This document shows, in pieces, positions 1 to 5,810 of a stretch of DNA of 13,472 nt (its first letter is position 1; each line of letters begins with the position of its first letter). The position numbers and the translations under genes are program-made. Source of the stretch: an uncultured Eubacteriales bacterium (GTDB lineage: Bacteria > Bacillota > Clostridia > Oscillospirales > Oscillospiraceae); contig CAUABY010000033.1 of assembly GCA_958427375.1 (NCBI GenBank), positions 1-13,472 on the forward strand. The letters run 5' to 3'. Below the pieces are notes generated by a model. That model ran no database searches, had not been told where the DNA came from, and worked only from the letters and a program-made list of their open reading frames with translations.

Positions 1-95
1 AAGGCGTCGACGCTAACGAGGCGCTTGAAAAGGCAAAGGGTCATTACGGCCAGTGGGATGCCGCTGCCAAGTACATAGACCCCCGTCACGAATAA
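1..95 (+). CDS. 3' end of an unidentified gene, possibly an Fe-S cluster scaffold protein (partial)
   Basis: An open frame enters from the left edge (codons in phase from base 3) and stops at TAA 93-95. The visible C-terminus is about 30 residues, rich in Ala, Lys and Glu, and ends YIDPRHE. It lies 18 bp upstream of the GGGtGRT gene, whose AGGAGG ribosome binding site is at 100-105, so the two are very probably co-transcribed. From memory of family neighbourhoods, GGGtGRT genes often follow a NifU/IscU-like iron-sulfur scaffold gene, which makes that a reasonable guess. The visible tail carries no diagnostic cysteine or motif, so the identity is inference from context. That a coding region ends here is well supported by frame, stop and spacing. 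Confidence 0.55.
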   Translation, partial: GVDANEALEKAKGHYGQWDAAAKYIDPRHE

Positions 96-113
96 GAGTA
101 GGAGGACAATTTA

Positions 114-1112
114 ATGGCTCTGTTTGAAAATTACGAGAGAAGAATAGACAAAATAAACGGTGTCCTCGCTCAGTACGGCCTGACCTCCGTTGAGGAGTGC
201 AGAGAAATCTGCAAGGCCAAGGGCTTTGACCCGTATGAAATCGTCGCCGGTATCCAGCCCATCTGCTTTGAGAACGTCCGCTGGGCATACTGCGTGGGCG
301 CAGCAATCGCCATCAAGTCCGGCGTTAAGAACGCCGCTGAGGCCGCCCGCATGATAGGCATCGGCCTGCAGAGCTTCTGCCTTGACGGATCCGTCGCTGA
401 TGACCGCAAGGTCGGCCTTGGCCACGGCAACCTCGGCGCGATGCTCCTGTCCGACGAGACCAGGTGCTTCGCATTCCTTGCCGGCCACGAGTCCTTTGCC
501 GCCGCGGAGGGAGCAATCGGCATCGTCAAGAACGCCAACAAGGCTCGCAAGCAGCCCCTGCGCGTTATCCTCAACGGCCTTGGCAAAGATGCGGCCCAGA
601 TCATTTCCCGTATCAACGGCTTCACCTATGTCCAGACCAAGTTTGACTACTACACCGGCGAGCTGAAGATCGTCCGCGAGATTCGCTACTCCGAGGGTGA
701 GCGCGCCGACGTGCGCTGCTATGGCTGTGACGATGTCCGCGAGGGCGTTGCAATCATGCACTTCGAGGGTGTTGACGTCTCCATTACCGGTAACTCCACC
801 AACCCCACCCGCTTCCAGCATCCTGTTGCCGGCACTTACAAGAAAGAGTGCATCGAGCAGGGCAAGAAGTACTTCTCCGTCGCCTCCGGCGGCGGCACGG
901 GCCGCACTCTGCACCCGGACAACATGGCCGCAGGCCCTGCTTCTTACGGCATGACCGATACCATGGGCCGTATGCACTCCGACGCGCAGTTCGCAGGCTC
1001 CTCCTCCGTGCCCGCGCACGTTGAGATGATGGGCTTCCTCGGCATGGGCAACAACCCCATGGTCGGCGCCACCGTCGCAGTCGCAGTTGCTGTTGAAGAG
1101 GCTATCAGGTAA
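114..1112 (+). CDS. GGGtGRT-family protein (function unknown)
   Basis: A 332-residue soluble protein recognised by its name-giving motif GGGTGRT at residues 259-265. Downstream is the conserved Gly/Met-rich tail with ASYGMTDTMGRMHSD (residues 276-290) and FLGMGNNPMVGAT (308-320). The biochemical function of this family is not established as far as I know. Cysteines occur in a CxxxC pair (C29, C33) and a CxxC pair (C202, C205, in RCYGCDD), plus C51, C60, C89, C118 and C246, which would suit metal or Fe-S binding but does not prove it. The ATG at 114 is supported by AGGAGG 8 nt upstream. It has no signal peptide or membrane segment, so it should be cytoplasmic. It appears to be second in an operon with the partial gene ending at 95, and a 12-bp hairpin follows at 1145-1177. 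Base composition is GC-rich, like most of the window and unlike the next gene. Confidence 0.9.
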   Translation: MALFENYERRIDKINGVLAQYGLTSVEECREICKAKGFDPYEIVAGIQPICFENVRWAYCVGAAIAIKSGVKNAAEAARMIGIGLQSFCLDGSVADDRKVGLGHGNLGAMLLSDETRCFAFLAGHESFAAAEGAIGIVKNANKARKQPLRVILNGLGKDAAQIISRINGFTYVQTKFDYYTGELKIVREIRYSEGERADVRCYGCDDVREGVAIMHFEGVDVSITGNSTNPTRFQHPVAGTYKKECIEQGKKYFSVASGGGTGRTLHPDNMAAGPASYGMTDTMGRMHSDAQFAGSSSVPAHVEMMGFLGMGNNPMVGATVAVAVAVEEAIR

Positions 1113-1144
1113 TCCGCGCTGGATTATAAATCAGACCCGATAAA

Positions 1145-1177
1145 AAAGGCGAACCGTTTTCACAGCGGTTCGCCTTT
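1145..1177. terminator. 12-bp hairpin after the GGGtGRT gene; terminator with unequal tails
   Basis: AAAGGCGAACCG (1145-1156) pairs perfectly with CGGTTCGCCTTT (1166-1177) around a 9-nt spacer, 33 bp after the GGGtGRT stop codon. It reads as an intrinsic terminator. The plus-strand T-run is only three bases before CGC, whereas six A bases precede the stem (1142-1147), giving a better U-tract in the minus direction. It may act bidirectionally or be a weakened plus-strand terminator. Confidence 0.7.
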
Positions 1178-1195
1178 CGCATGCTCCGGCAAAGC

Positions 1196-1224
1196 TTGAC
1201 ACCAATGTGCGGCACTGGTAAAAT
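1196..1224 (+). promoter_or_regulatory. Sigma-A promoter for the O-antigen-ligase-like gene
   Basis: TTGACA at 1196-1201 is followed by exactly 17 bp and TAAAAT at 1219-1224. The expected start of transcription is near 1231, giving a leader of about 26 nt that contains the ribosome binding site AAGGAAG (1243-1249). The -35 is a full consensus match and the -10 matches five of six, so this should be a strong vegetative promoter. It makes the downstream gene independent of the GGGtGRT operon. Confidence 0.85.
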
Positions 1225-1256
1225 GTAAGGCATTGAAAAGAAAAGGAAGTATAAAA

Positions 1257-2747
1257 ATGCAGAAAATAAAGAGACTCGATAAAAGCGCGGTGCAGGATAA
1301 TCTGGTGATTGTCTTTGCCTGCCTTATGTTCATAATGCAGATGTTTATATATTCCTCCTCTACTTGGGACGGCTGGCATGATAAAATCTATATAACGGGC
1401 ATGATTTCAGAAATAGTGCTTGTTTTTGTTGCAATATTCGGCAAAAAAACAAGTGGAATTGAGATTAAGTGCCTTGTTTTGTATATGTTTTGGCTGATTA
1501 TAAGTCGCTTTTTTAACAGGGATACAACACTTGTAAAAAGTGTTGACCATTTGCGTATAGTAATTGTCTGCGTTTCCGTGATTTGCTGCGGCATGGCGCT
1601 GGAAAAAGACAAGCGCAAAAAAGCGCTTGGCATTATTTCGGTTCTAATATGCTCATTCTATTTTGTATTGTCACTTGCGGGTATCTATTCAGCGGCCACG
1701 CGGACGGATGTTAACCTGCCTTTTGGCATTGCGTTTACTTTGTTCAATCAAGACAAAACCCACTATTTCCAGGTTATGACCTGCCGCAACAGAAACTTGA
1801 CGTCAGCATGGTTTGCTATAAGTTGCTGCCTTGTTTTATATCAGATGGCAGCCTGTAAAAAAAAGATTCTTGTTGTGTCGCTTGCGTTGATTGCCATTTC
1901 ACTTTACACAGTGGTCGGCTTGAGTATGTCCCGCGGCTCTATGGTTGCGCTTTGCATAGCGCTTGCAATGTTTTTTATGCTTCTTGCTGATAAAAAGCTG
2001 ATAAATGGGAAAAAGGGAAAGCGTATAATTATTCTTGCGCTCATTGCACTTATAAGCCTGCCGGTGTTCTATAAGGGATTTGGACTGACGAGCGGCATTA
2101 TAGATTCTGCGCACAATGTTTTCATGACCGCGCGAGGTGATGAGGCGATTGCCACGGATGATAAGGCGGCCATTGTCGATGAGGGTTCGGAGAAAAAAGA
2201 GAATGCCAATGATATTGGCAGCAGCTTCTCCGACCCAAGAGACATGGAGAGCGTTGTTGCGCTCGGCGGTCGTGTTGACAACTGGAAATCAGCAATTGCT
2301 GCAATACGTATAGAACCCCATCGCCTCATAAAAGGCGGAATAATTGGAGAATATATGCTTTTGCCGGATTTATTAAATCAACGGGAAGGCCGTTCGGCGC
2401 ATTATGTGAATATGCATAACTATCTGGTGGATACCCTTATGCTGTCCGGACTTCCTGGCTTGGCTCTTATGCTGCTTTTTACGGCACTTATTGTACTGCG
2501 CATGATAAAGGTGTTTTTCGCAAATGGTATAGATTTTGCCGTGAAAGCACTGACGATTCCTATCGCGGCGAGCTTTGTGAAGAATATGATGGAGACCATA
2601 ATATTCAATAATGACGATATTACAAACTTCCTCTTCTGCTTCATAGCGGGGATATTCCTCGCCTATTCATATGAGCTTCTGCCCGCGAAAAAGCCTGAGA
2701 CCGGCATTACACAGCCCGAACAAAACAGCCTTGACCTAACATTTTGA
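1257..2747 (+). CDS. O-antigen ligase / Wzy-like polymerase family membrane protein
   Basis: A 496-residue polytopic membrane protein with roughly ten or more hydrophobic segments (for example near residues 14-32, 45-62, 70-84, 100-112, 124-142, 183-198, 203-221, 228-244, 256-271, 398-418, 430-446, 456-471). A large polar loop spans about residues 275-395. Features of the O-antigen ligase/Wzy superfamily are SRGS at 225-228, GRVDNW (338-343) in the loop, and HNYLVDTLMLSGLPGL at 387-402 starting the last helix block. Relatives join or polymerise lipid-linked glycans at the outer face of the membrane; the substrate cannot be read here. I chose ATG 1257 because AAGGAAG lies 7 nt upstream; an in-frame TTG at 1233 has no comparable site and sits almost on the predicted transcription start. 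The gene stands alone with its own promoter and terminator. It is visibly AT-richer than its neighbours, with many ATA, TTT and AAA codons, which suggests horizontal acquisition. No other glycan genes are in the window. Confidence 0.85.
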   Translation: MQKIKRLDKSAVQDNLVIVFACLMFIMQMFIYSSSTWDGWHDKIYITGMISEIVLVFVAIFGKKTSGIEIKCLVLYMFWLIISRFFNRDTTLVKSVDHLRIVIVCVSVICCGMALEKDKRKKALGIISVLICSFYFVLSLAGIYSAATRTDVNLPFGIAFTLFNQDKTHYFQVMTCRNRNLTSAWFAISCCLVLYQMAACKKKILVVSLALIAISLYTVVGLSMSRGSMVALCIALAMFFMLLADKKLINGKKGKRIIILALIALISLPVFYKGFGLTSGIIDSAHNVFMTARGDEAIATDDKAAIVDEGSEKKENANDIGSSFSDPRDMESVVALGGRVDNWKSAIAAIRIEPHRLIKGGIIGEYMLLPDLLNQREGRSAHYVNMHNYLVDTLMLSGLPGLALMLLFTALIVLRMIKVFFANGIDFAVKALTIPIAASFVKNMMETIIFNNDDITNFLFCFIAGIFLAYSYELLPAKKPETGITQPEQNSLDLTF

Positions 2748-2759
2748 TAATTCACAACG

Positions 2760-2795
2760 AAAATCCATGACGCTGTTGCAGCGCCATGGATTTTT
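2760..2795 (+). terminator. Intrinsic terminator of the O-antigen-ligase-like gene
   Basis: Twelve bases after the stop codon, 2760-2775 pairs with 2779-2794 around a 3-nt loop, giving about 15 base pairs with a single A/C mismatch. The 3' arm ends in TTTTT (2791-2795). A long stem plus T-run is a classic rho-independent terminator for plus-strand transcription. Confidence 0.88.
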
Positions 2796-2806
2796 CACGT
2801 ACATAT

Positions 2807-2988
2807 ACATAATATTATTTACATATTTCTATAAACATAATTTTATTAACATATATTATAATACATAATATGTTTTACATATTTTGATAGACATAAAATA
2901 ATCTACAAAATATAATTAACATATATTGATTGTCATATTATATATAACATAATATTATATGCATAATATAATTTACATAATCAATACC
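2807..2988. repeat. Degenerate 14-bp AT-rich tandem array, 13 phased units
   Basis: Thirteen consecutive 14-bp units begin at 2807, 2821, 2835, 2849, 2863, 2877, 2891, 2905, 2919, 2933, 2947, 2961 and 2975, with no insertion or deletion. A working consensus is ACATAATATTATTT. The C at unit position 2 and the A at positions 3 and 5 are present in all 13 units. The T at position 4 is in 12 and the A at position 1 in 11. The rest of each unit is nearly all A/T but varies, so the units are diverged rather than recent copies. The consensus contains the palindrome ATAATATTAT. Since 14 is not a multiple of 3 and stops are frequent, it is non-coding. It lies between two convergent genes. A bound protein array, a DNA-shape element, or an old slippage repeat are all possible; the function is unknown. 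Confidence 0.88.
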
Positions 2989-3124
2989 GTCCGCACAAGA
3001 GCCGCCGGAGATAAACATAGTCGAAAGGCGGCGTTTGTCACTTATACTGAGGCTCAGAAGTTGTGTACAGATTAAACGCCGTTTGGCTTCCCTTTACACG
3101 GTCAAAGCCACGCCGCGTAACAGC
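2989..3124. other. Non-coding stretch with competing hairpins
   Basis: This 136-bp stretch between the 14-bp array and the DUF4830-like gene contains no gene I can support. Composition shifts abruptly back to GC-rich. GCCGCC (3001-3006) can pair with a downstream GGCGGC (around 3027-3032). The overlapping CGGCGTTT (around 3029-3037) can instead pair with AAACGCCG (around 3074-3081), so the two stems exclude each other. TTGGCTT and AAAGCC further along can form a third short stem. With the hairpin/T-run at 3121-3145 this could be a small structured RNA or merely the 3' region of the minus-strand transcript. No known RNA family was recognised. Confidence 0.35.
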
Positions 3125-3145
3125 TCAGGTTGCTGGGCTGTTTTT
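3121..3145 (+). terminator. Plus-strand terminator-like hairpin inside the 3' end of the minus-strand gene
   Basis: CAGCTCA (3121-3127) pairs with TGGGCTG (3134-3140), including one G-T wobble, around loop GGTTGC, and is followed by TTTTT (3141-3145). The orientation suits plus-strand transcripts leaving the 2989-3120 stretch. It overlaps the last codons and stop of the minus-strand DUF4830-like gene. It may stop antisense transcription into that gene. Confidence 0.55.
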
Positions 3146-3586
3146 GACACCGTGCATGAAGCCGGTCAAGGAGTTTGAGTGGATGTCACCGGCAATCATC
3201 CGCGAGCCTTTGACATAGAGCGTTACATATACTGTGTCATCGCAGTCCGGGTAATTCGTCAGCTCGTATGTATACTGCTCGCACTTCTGGCCGAGAAACT
3301 TGCGCAGGTCATAGCCCTGCTCCAGCTGCATGTCGTTATAATCCTCCATCACGCCGTCGAGAGCCTCCGGCAGCTGGACGCTCTGAAAGACCTCGCTGTC
3401 ATCTTTTATCTCCCAACCGAGCTCGGAAAGGAAACTTTTTCGTCCTTCAAACGTCGAAAGACCAGTCTCATTATTTTTATAGGCTATCAGCCATTTCGTC
3501 AGTATCATCAAAAACAGCACCAGAGCGCAGATGAAAATGATGCTCAGCGCCCGTTTCTTGGTAAAAACGACTACCTTATCCAACAT
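3125..3586 (-). CDS. DUF4830-like membrane-anchored protein
   Basis: A 153-residue protein with a short basic N-terminus (KKR at 10-12), one hydrophobic helix at about residues 13-36, then a polar domain, suggesting a membrane-anchored protein with its C-terminal domain outside. The domain shows the pattern I associate with DUF4830: FLSELGWEI (52-60), a Tyr/Asn-rich middle with GYDLRKFLGQKC (91-102), YELTNYPD (107-114), and a hydrophobic strand ending IAGDIHSNSLTGFMHG (131-146). The function of the domain is not known. The ATG at 3584-3586 (reading leftwards) is supported by GGAGG at 3600-3596, 9 nt upstream. The gene is monocistronic and convergent with the O-antigen-ligase-like gene. No convincing minus-strand promoter was found in the short divergent gap shared with the pseudouridine synthase gene; the best candidate, a TATTAA box with a poor -35, is weak. 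Confidence 0.8.
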   Translation of the reverse strand: MLDKVVVFTKKRALSIIFICALVLFLMILTKWLIAYKNNETGLSTFEGRKSFLSELGWEIKDDSEVFQSVQLPEALDGVMEDYNDMQLEQGYDLRKFLGQKCEQYTYELTNYPDCDDTVYVTLYVKGSRMIAGDIHSNSLTGFMHGVKNSPAT

Positions 3587-3654
3587 AAGCTATAACCTCC
3601 AGCAATTTAATATGCGCCGTGACTGCCGGATTCCCCGTCAGTTAATACAAGCTA

Positions 3655-3683
3655 TTCAATTTCGGGGCAAAGTATGATACAAT
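3655..3683 (+). promoter_or_regulatory. Promoter of the RsuA-family gene
   Basis: TACAAT at 3678-3683 is a good -10 box. The hexamer 17 bp upstream, TTCAAT (3655-3660), is a poor -35. Transcription would start near 3690, giving a leader of about 20 nt with the ribosome binding site AGGTG at 3701-3705. Its overlap with the inverted repeat at 3675-3693 suggests possible regulation. Confidence 0.55.
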
Positions 3684-3693
3684 AATAGTATCA
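3675..3693. promoter_or_regulatory. Inverted repeat TGATAC-N7-GTATCA over the -10 region
   Basis: A perfect 6-bp dyad, TGATAC (3675-3680) and GTATCA (3688-3693), is separated by AATAATA and overlaps the -10 box and probable start of transcription of the pseudouridine synthase gene. The position suits a repressor operator. As an RNA hairpin it would be weak and lacks a T-run. No regulator can be assigned. Confidence 0.4.
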
Positions 3694-3710
3694 ACTTGCG
3701 AGGTGAGAAT

Positions 3711-4424
3711 ATGGCACAGCTCAGGCTGGATAAATATCTTGCGGATATGGGGATTGCCACGCGCCGGGAGCTCAAGAGTATAATAAGGAGCGGCCGCGTG
3801 GCGGTGGACGGCAGAACAGCTTCCGCCCCGGATATGAAAATTGACGCTGACAAAGCGGCGGTCAGGCTTGACGGGGAGCTTCTGCGCTACGCGAAGCAGC
3901 ACTATTACATGCTCTATAAGCCCTGCGGCGTGATAACGGCGACGGAGGACAGAAACCAGCGAACAGTGCTCGACCTTTTGACGCCGGAGATGCGGAGGAT
4001 GGAGCTTTTCCCTGTCGGCCGGCTTGATAAGGATACAAGCGGCCTGTTGCTGCTCACAGATGACGGTGACTTTGCCCACCGCGTGATTTCGCCCAAATCC
4101 GAGGTCGAAAAATTGTATTATGCACAGGTGGATGGGGAACTGACACAGCAAGACGCGCAAGCCTTTGAAAGGGGGATTGTCCTATCTGACGGAACACAGT
4201 GCCTGCCTGCAAAATTGAATATAATCGGAGCTGGCGAGTGTACCGTGGCCGTGATGGAGGGGAAGTATCATCAGGTGCGGCGCATGCTCGCCTCGCGCGG
4301 GAAACCGGTGCTTAAGCTCAAGCGGCTGTCCATCGGCGGTCTCAGCCTCGATGAAAATATGCGCGAGGGGGATTTTCGTGAACTTGACCAAAGCGATTTG
4401 AACCTCGTCTTTATGGCAACCTGA
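3711..4424 (+). CDS. rsuA: Pseudouridine synthase, RsuA/RluB/E/F family (probable 16S rRNA enzyme)
   Basis: A 238-residue enzyme that isomerises a specific uridine to pseudouridine in rRNA. An N-terminal S4 RNA-binding domain (about residues 3-50, with LRLDKYLADMGIATRRE) is followed by the catalytic domain. The family signature GRLDKDTSGLLLLTDDGD is at 103-120, with D106 the expected catalytic aspartate. LYKPCGVITA (68-77) and the C-terminal KYHQVRRMLASRGKPV motif also fit. The length is close to E. coli RsuA (231), so a small-subunit (U516-type) target is likely, but RluB-, RluE- or RluF-like specificity cannot be excluded from sequence alone. I chose ATG 3711 (AGGTG at 3701-3705) over an in-frame TTG at 3696. 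The gene is monocistronic, divergent from the DUF4830-like gene, and followed by a 74-bp gap before the next promoter; I see no strong terminator in that gap. Confidence 0.92.
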   Translation: MAQLRLDKYLADMGIATRRELKSIIRSGRVAVDGRTASAPDMKIDADKAAVRLDGELLRYAKQHYYMLYKPCGVITATEDRNQRTVLDLLTPEMRRMELFPVGRLDKDTSGLLLLTDDGDFAHRVISPKSEVEKLYYAQVDGELTQQDAQAFERGIVLSDGTQCLPAKLNIIGAGECTVAVMEGKYHQVRRMLASRGKPVLKLKRLSIGGLSLDENMREGDFRELDQSDLNLVFMAT

Positions 4425-4498
4425 CAGAAAAACATCCGCCTTTCAAGCGCTTTTTGAGCGTTAAAACTACTTTGCGAAAAAAATTAACAAAAAAACGC

Positions 4499-4504
4499 TA
4501 TAAT
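4499..4504 (+). promoter_or_regulatory. Consensus -10 box upstream of the CdaR-like gene
   Basis: TATAAT at 4499-4504 is a perfect -10 box, preceded by A-tracts (around 4479-4485 and 4489-4495) that could serve as UP-like elements. No good -35 lies at 16-18 bp; a TTGCGA is 21 bp away. Transcription would start near 4511, producing a leader of about 113 nt before the regulator gene. Confidence 0.5.
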
Positions 4505-4522
4505 TTCTATTGAAAATCACAT

Positions 4523-4542
4523 AAAAAGGGGTTATTATGTAG
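4523..4542 (+). other. Minimal start-stop frame with Shine-Dalgarno in the leader
   Basis: A strong Shine-Dalgarno-like AAAAAGGGG (4523-4531) stands 5 nt before ATG (4537-4539), which is followed directly by TAG (4540-4542). It lies about 12 nt after the predicted transcript start and about 80 nt upstream of the regulator ATG. A ribosome loading here would start and stop at once, which could influence the leader. That this is functional is inference; chance is possible. Confidence 0.35.
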
Positions 4543-4623
4543 AAAGAGAAATGCGGAGTTATTAGTGCTTTTTGCTATACAGGTAGAAAAAGGAGCAAGC
4601 CGCAGCATGAGGAGGCATATGAA

Positions 4624-5718
4624 ATGTCGAGCAAGATATTCCAGAATGTGATAATCCAAATGAAAGACGCGGTGGATAGAACTATAGGCGTTGTTGACGA
4701 ACAGGGCTTTGTTGTGGCCAGCAGCGAACTGGCGATGATAGGTTCCCGCCTTGACGACTTCCACATATATGACTTTGAGGGGGCGGACCGCTATGTGTAC
4801 ACGTTGGCGAGGACGTACAGCCCCTTGACGTCGGACAGCAGTAAGCTGGACTATGCGGCCTTTGTCGAGGGCACGGATCAGACGGCGAAAACACTCTGTG
4901 CAGTGACGGCGGTCGCGTATAACGAGGCGAAGAACAATTACGAGGAGAAGCACAACAAGGCGGCTTTCGTGAAGAATATTATTTCCGATAATATTCTGCC
5001 GGGCGACGTGTATGTGCGCGCAAAGGAGCTGCACTTTGTCACGGATGAGCCGCGCATAGTCCTGCTTGTGCGCCAGATTGAAAACCCCGACGTGGCGGCG
5101 GTGGAGGTTATTCAGCGCCTCTTCCCGGACAAGCAGCATGACTTCGTGCTCAATATCAACGAGGCGGACGTCGTGGTCGTCAAGTCCCTGCCGAACGCCA
5201 ACTGCCCCGACGAGGTGATGCGCACGGCGAGCACTATAGAGCGCGTCGTGCACGAGGAACTCGGCGCCAAGACCGTTATCGGCATCAGCACCGTCGCGCG
5301 CCATCTGCGCGAGCTTGCTGACAGGTATAAAGAGGCGCAGGTTGCGATAGACGTCGGCCGCATTTTTGAGACCGAAAAGACCATTATCAACTATGAGACC
5401 CTCGGCCTTGGCCGCATCATCTATCAGCTGCCCACCACACTCTGTGAGATGTTCTTAAACGAGGTTTTCAAGAAAAACCCGATAGAGACGCTTGACGAGG
5501 ATACGCTTGAGACGATAAATAAGTTCTTTGAAAACAACCTCAACGTCTCCGAGACCTCACGCAAGCTGTATGTCCACCGAAATACCCTGGTCTACAGGCT
5601 TGAAAAGATAAAGAAAATCACCGGACTTGATCTGCGCGAGTTTGACCACGCGATTGTTTTCAAAGTCGCAATGATGGTAAAACAGTATCTCGATTCGCTT
5701 AATAACACCAAATATTAA
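4624..5718 (+). CDS. CdaR/PucR-type helix-turn-helix transcription regulator
   Basis: A 364-residue putative DNA-binding regulator. The N-terminal part (about 1-100), with VDRTIGVVDEQGFVVASSE (18-36), resembles a sugar-diacid-recognition or similar small-molecule sensor. The middle (about 135-255) fits the CdaR GGDEF-like domain, including a TVIGIS strand at 217-222. The C-terminal segment (about 293-352) is the PucR-family helix-turn-helix, with NLNVSETSRKLYVHRNTLVY at 305-324. The ligand and targets are unknown; the CdaR resemblance should not be read as proof of a diacid ligand. ATG 4624 is chosen because GAGGAGG lies 8 nt upstream. An ATG at 4619 is out of frame and soon hits a stop. It sits directly before ftsEX in the same direction, separated by 92 bp with a candidate ftsE promoter, so it may be co-transcribed with or regulate the division cluster (inference). 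Confidence 0.85.
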   Translation: MSSKIFQNVIIQMKDAVDRTIGVVDEQGFVVASSELAMIGSRLDDFHIYDFEGADRYVYTLARTYSPLTSDSSKLDYAAFVEGTDQTAKTLCAVTAVAYNEAKNNYEEKHNKAAFVKNIISDNILPGDVYVRAKELHFVTDEPRIVLLVRQIENPDVAAVEVIQRLFPDKQHDFVLNINEADVVVVKSLPNANCPDEVMRTASTIERVVHEELGAKTVIGISTVARHLRELADRYKEAQVAIDVGRIFETEKTIINYETLGLGRIIYQLPTTLCEMFLNEVFKKNPIETLDEDTLETINKFFENNLNVSETSRKLYVHRNTLVYRLEKIKKITGLDLREFDHAIVFKVAMMVKQYLDSLNNTKY

Positions 5719-5760
5719 TACATACGCGTGTTAATTAAGCTTCGTTTAAGGTGAATCACA

Positions 5761-5766
5761 TATAAT
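5761..5766 (+). promoter_or_regulatory. Candidate -10 box for ftsE
   Basis: TATAAT at 5761-5766 lies 44 bp before the ftsE ATG, giving a predicted start near 5773. No good -35 is present at normal spacing. No terminator was seen between the regulator gene and ftsE, so read-through from upstream is also possible. Confidence 0.42.
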
Positions 5767-5810
5767 TTTGCCATGGCAGATTATCCGAGTTTTTGGAGGA
5801 TACATAACTT

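Noticed and set aside
111..1019. Long minus-strand open frame (302 codons) opposite the GGGtGRT gene
   Set aside because: It is a shadow of a GC-rich, strongly recognised plus-strand gene; its translation is a low-complexity Ala/Gly/Val/Asp mix with no recognisable domain.
1233..1256. TTG 1233 as start of the O-antigen-ligase-like gene
   Set aside because: It lies at the predicted transcription start with no ribosome binding site; ATG 1257 has AAGGAAG at 7 nt.
2807..2988. CRISPR array reading of the 14-bp repeats
   Set aside because: Units are contiguous with no spacers, far too short for CRISPR repeats, and no cas gene is present.
2807..2988. Plasmid origin or iteron reading of the array
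   Set aside because: No replication or partition gene is in the window and all other genes look chromosomal; kept only as a stylistic comparison.
3084..3120. tRNA or other known RNA gene between the array and the DUF4830-like gene
   Set aside because: No cloverleaf arms, CCA end or conserved signatures (SRP RNA, RNase P, tmRNA) could be found.
4607..4651. Short upstream frame starting at ATG 4607 (and ATG 4619) overlapping the CdaR-like start
   Set aside because: Its only AGGAGG lies inside the frame itself, it ends after about 14 codons, and the sequence is better explained as the ribosome binding site of ATG 4624.
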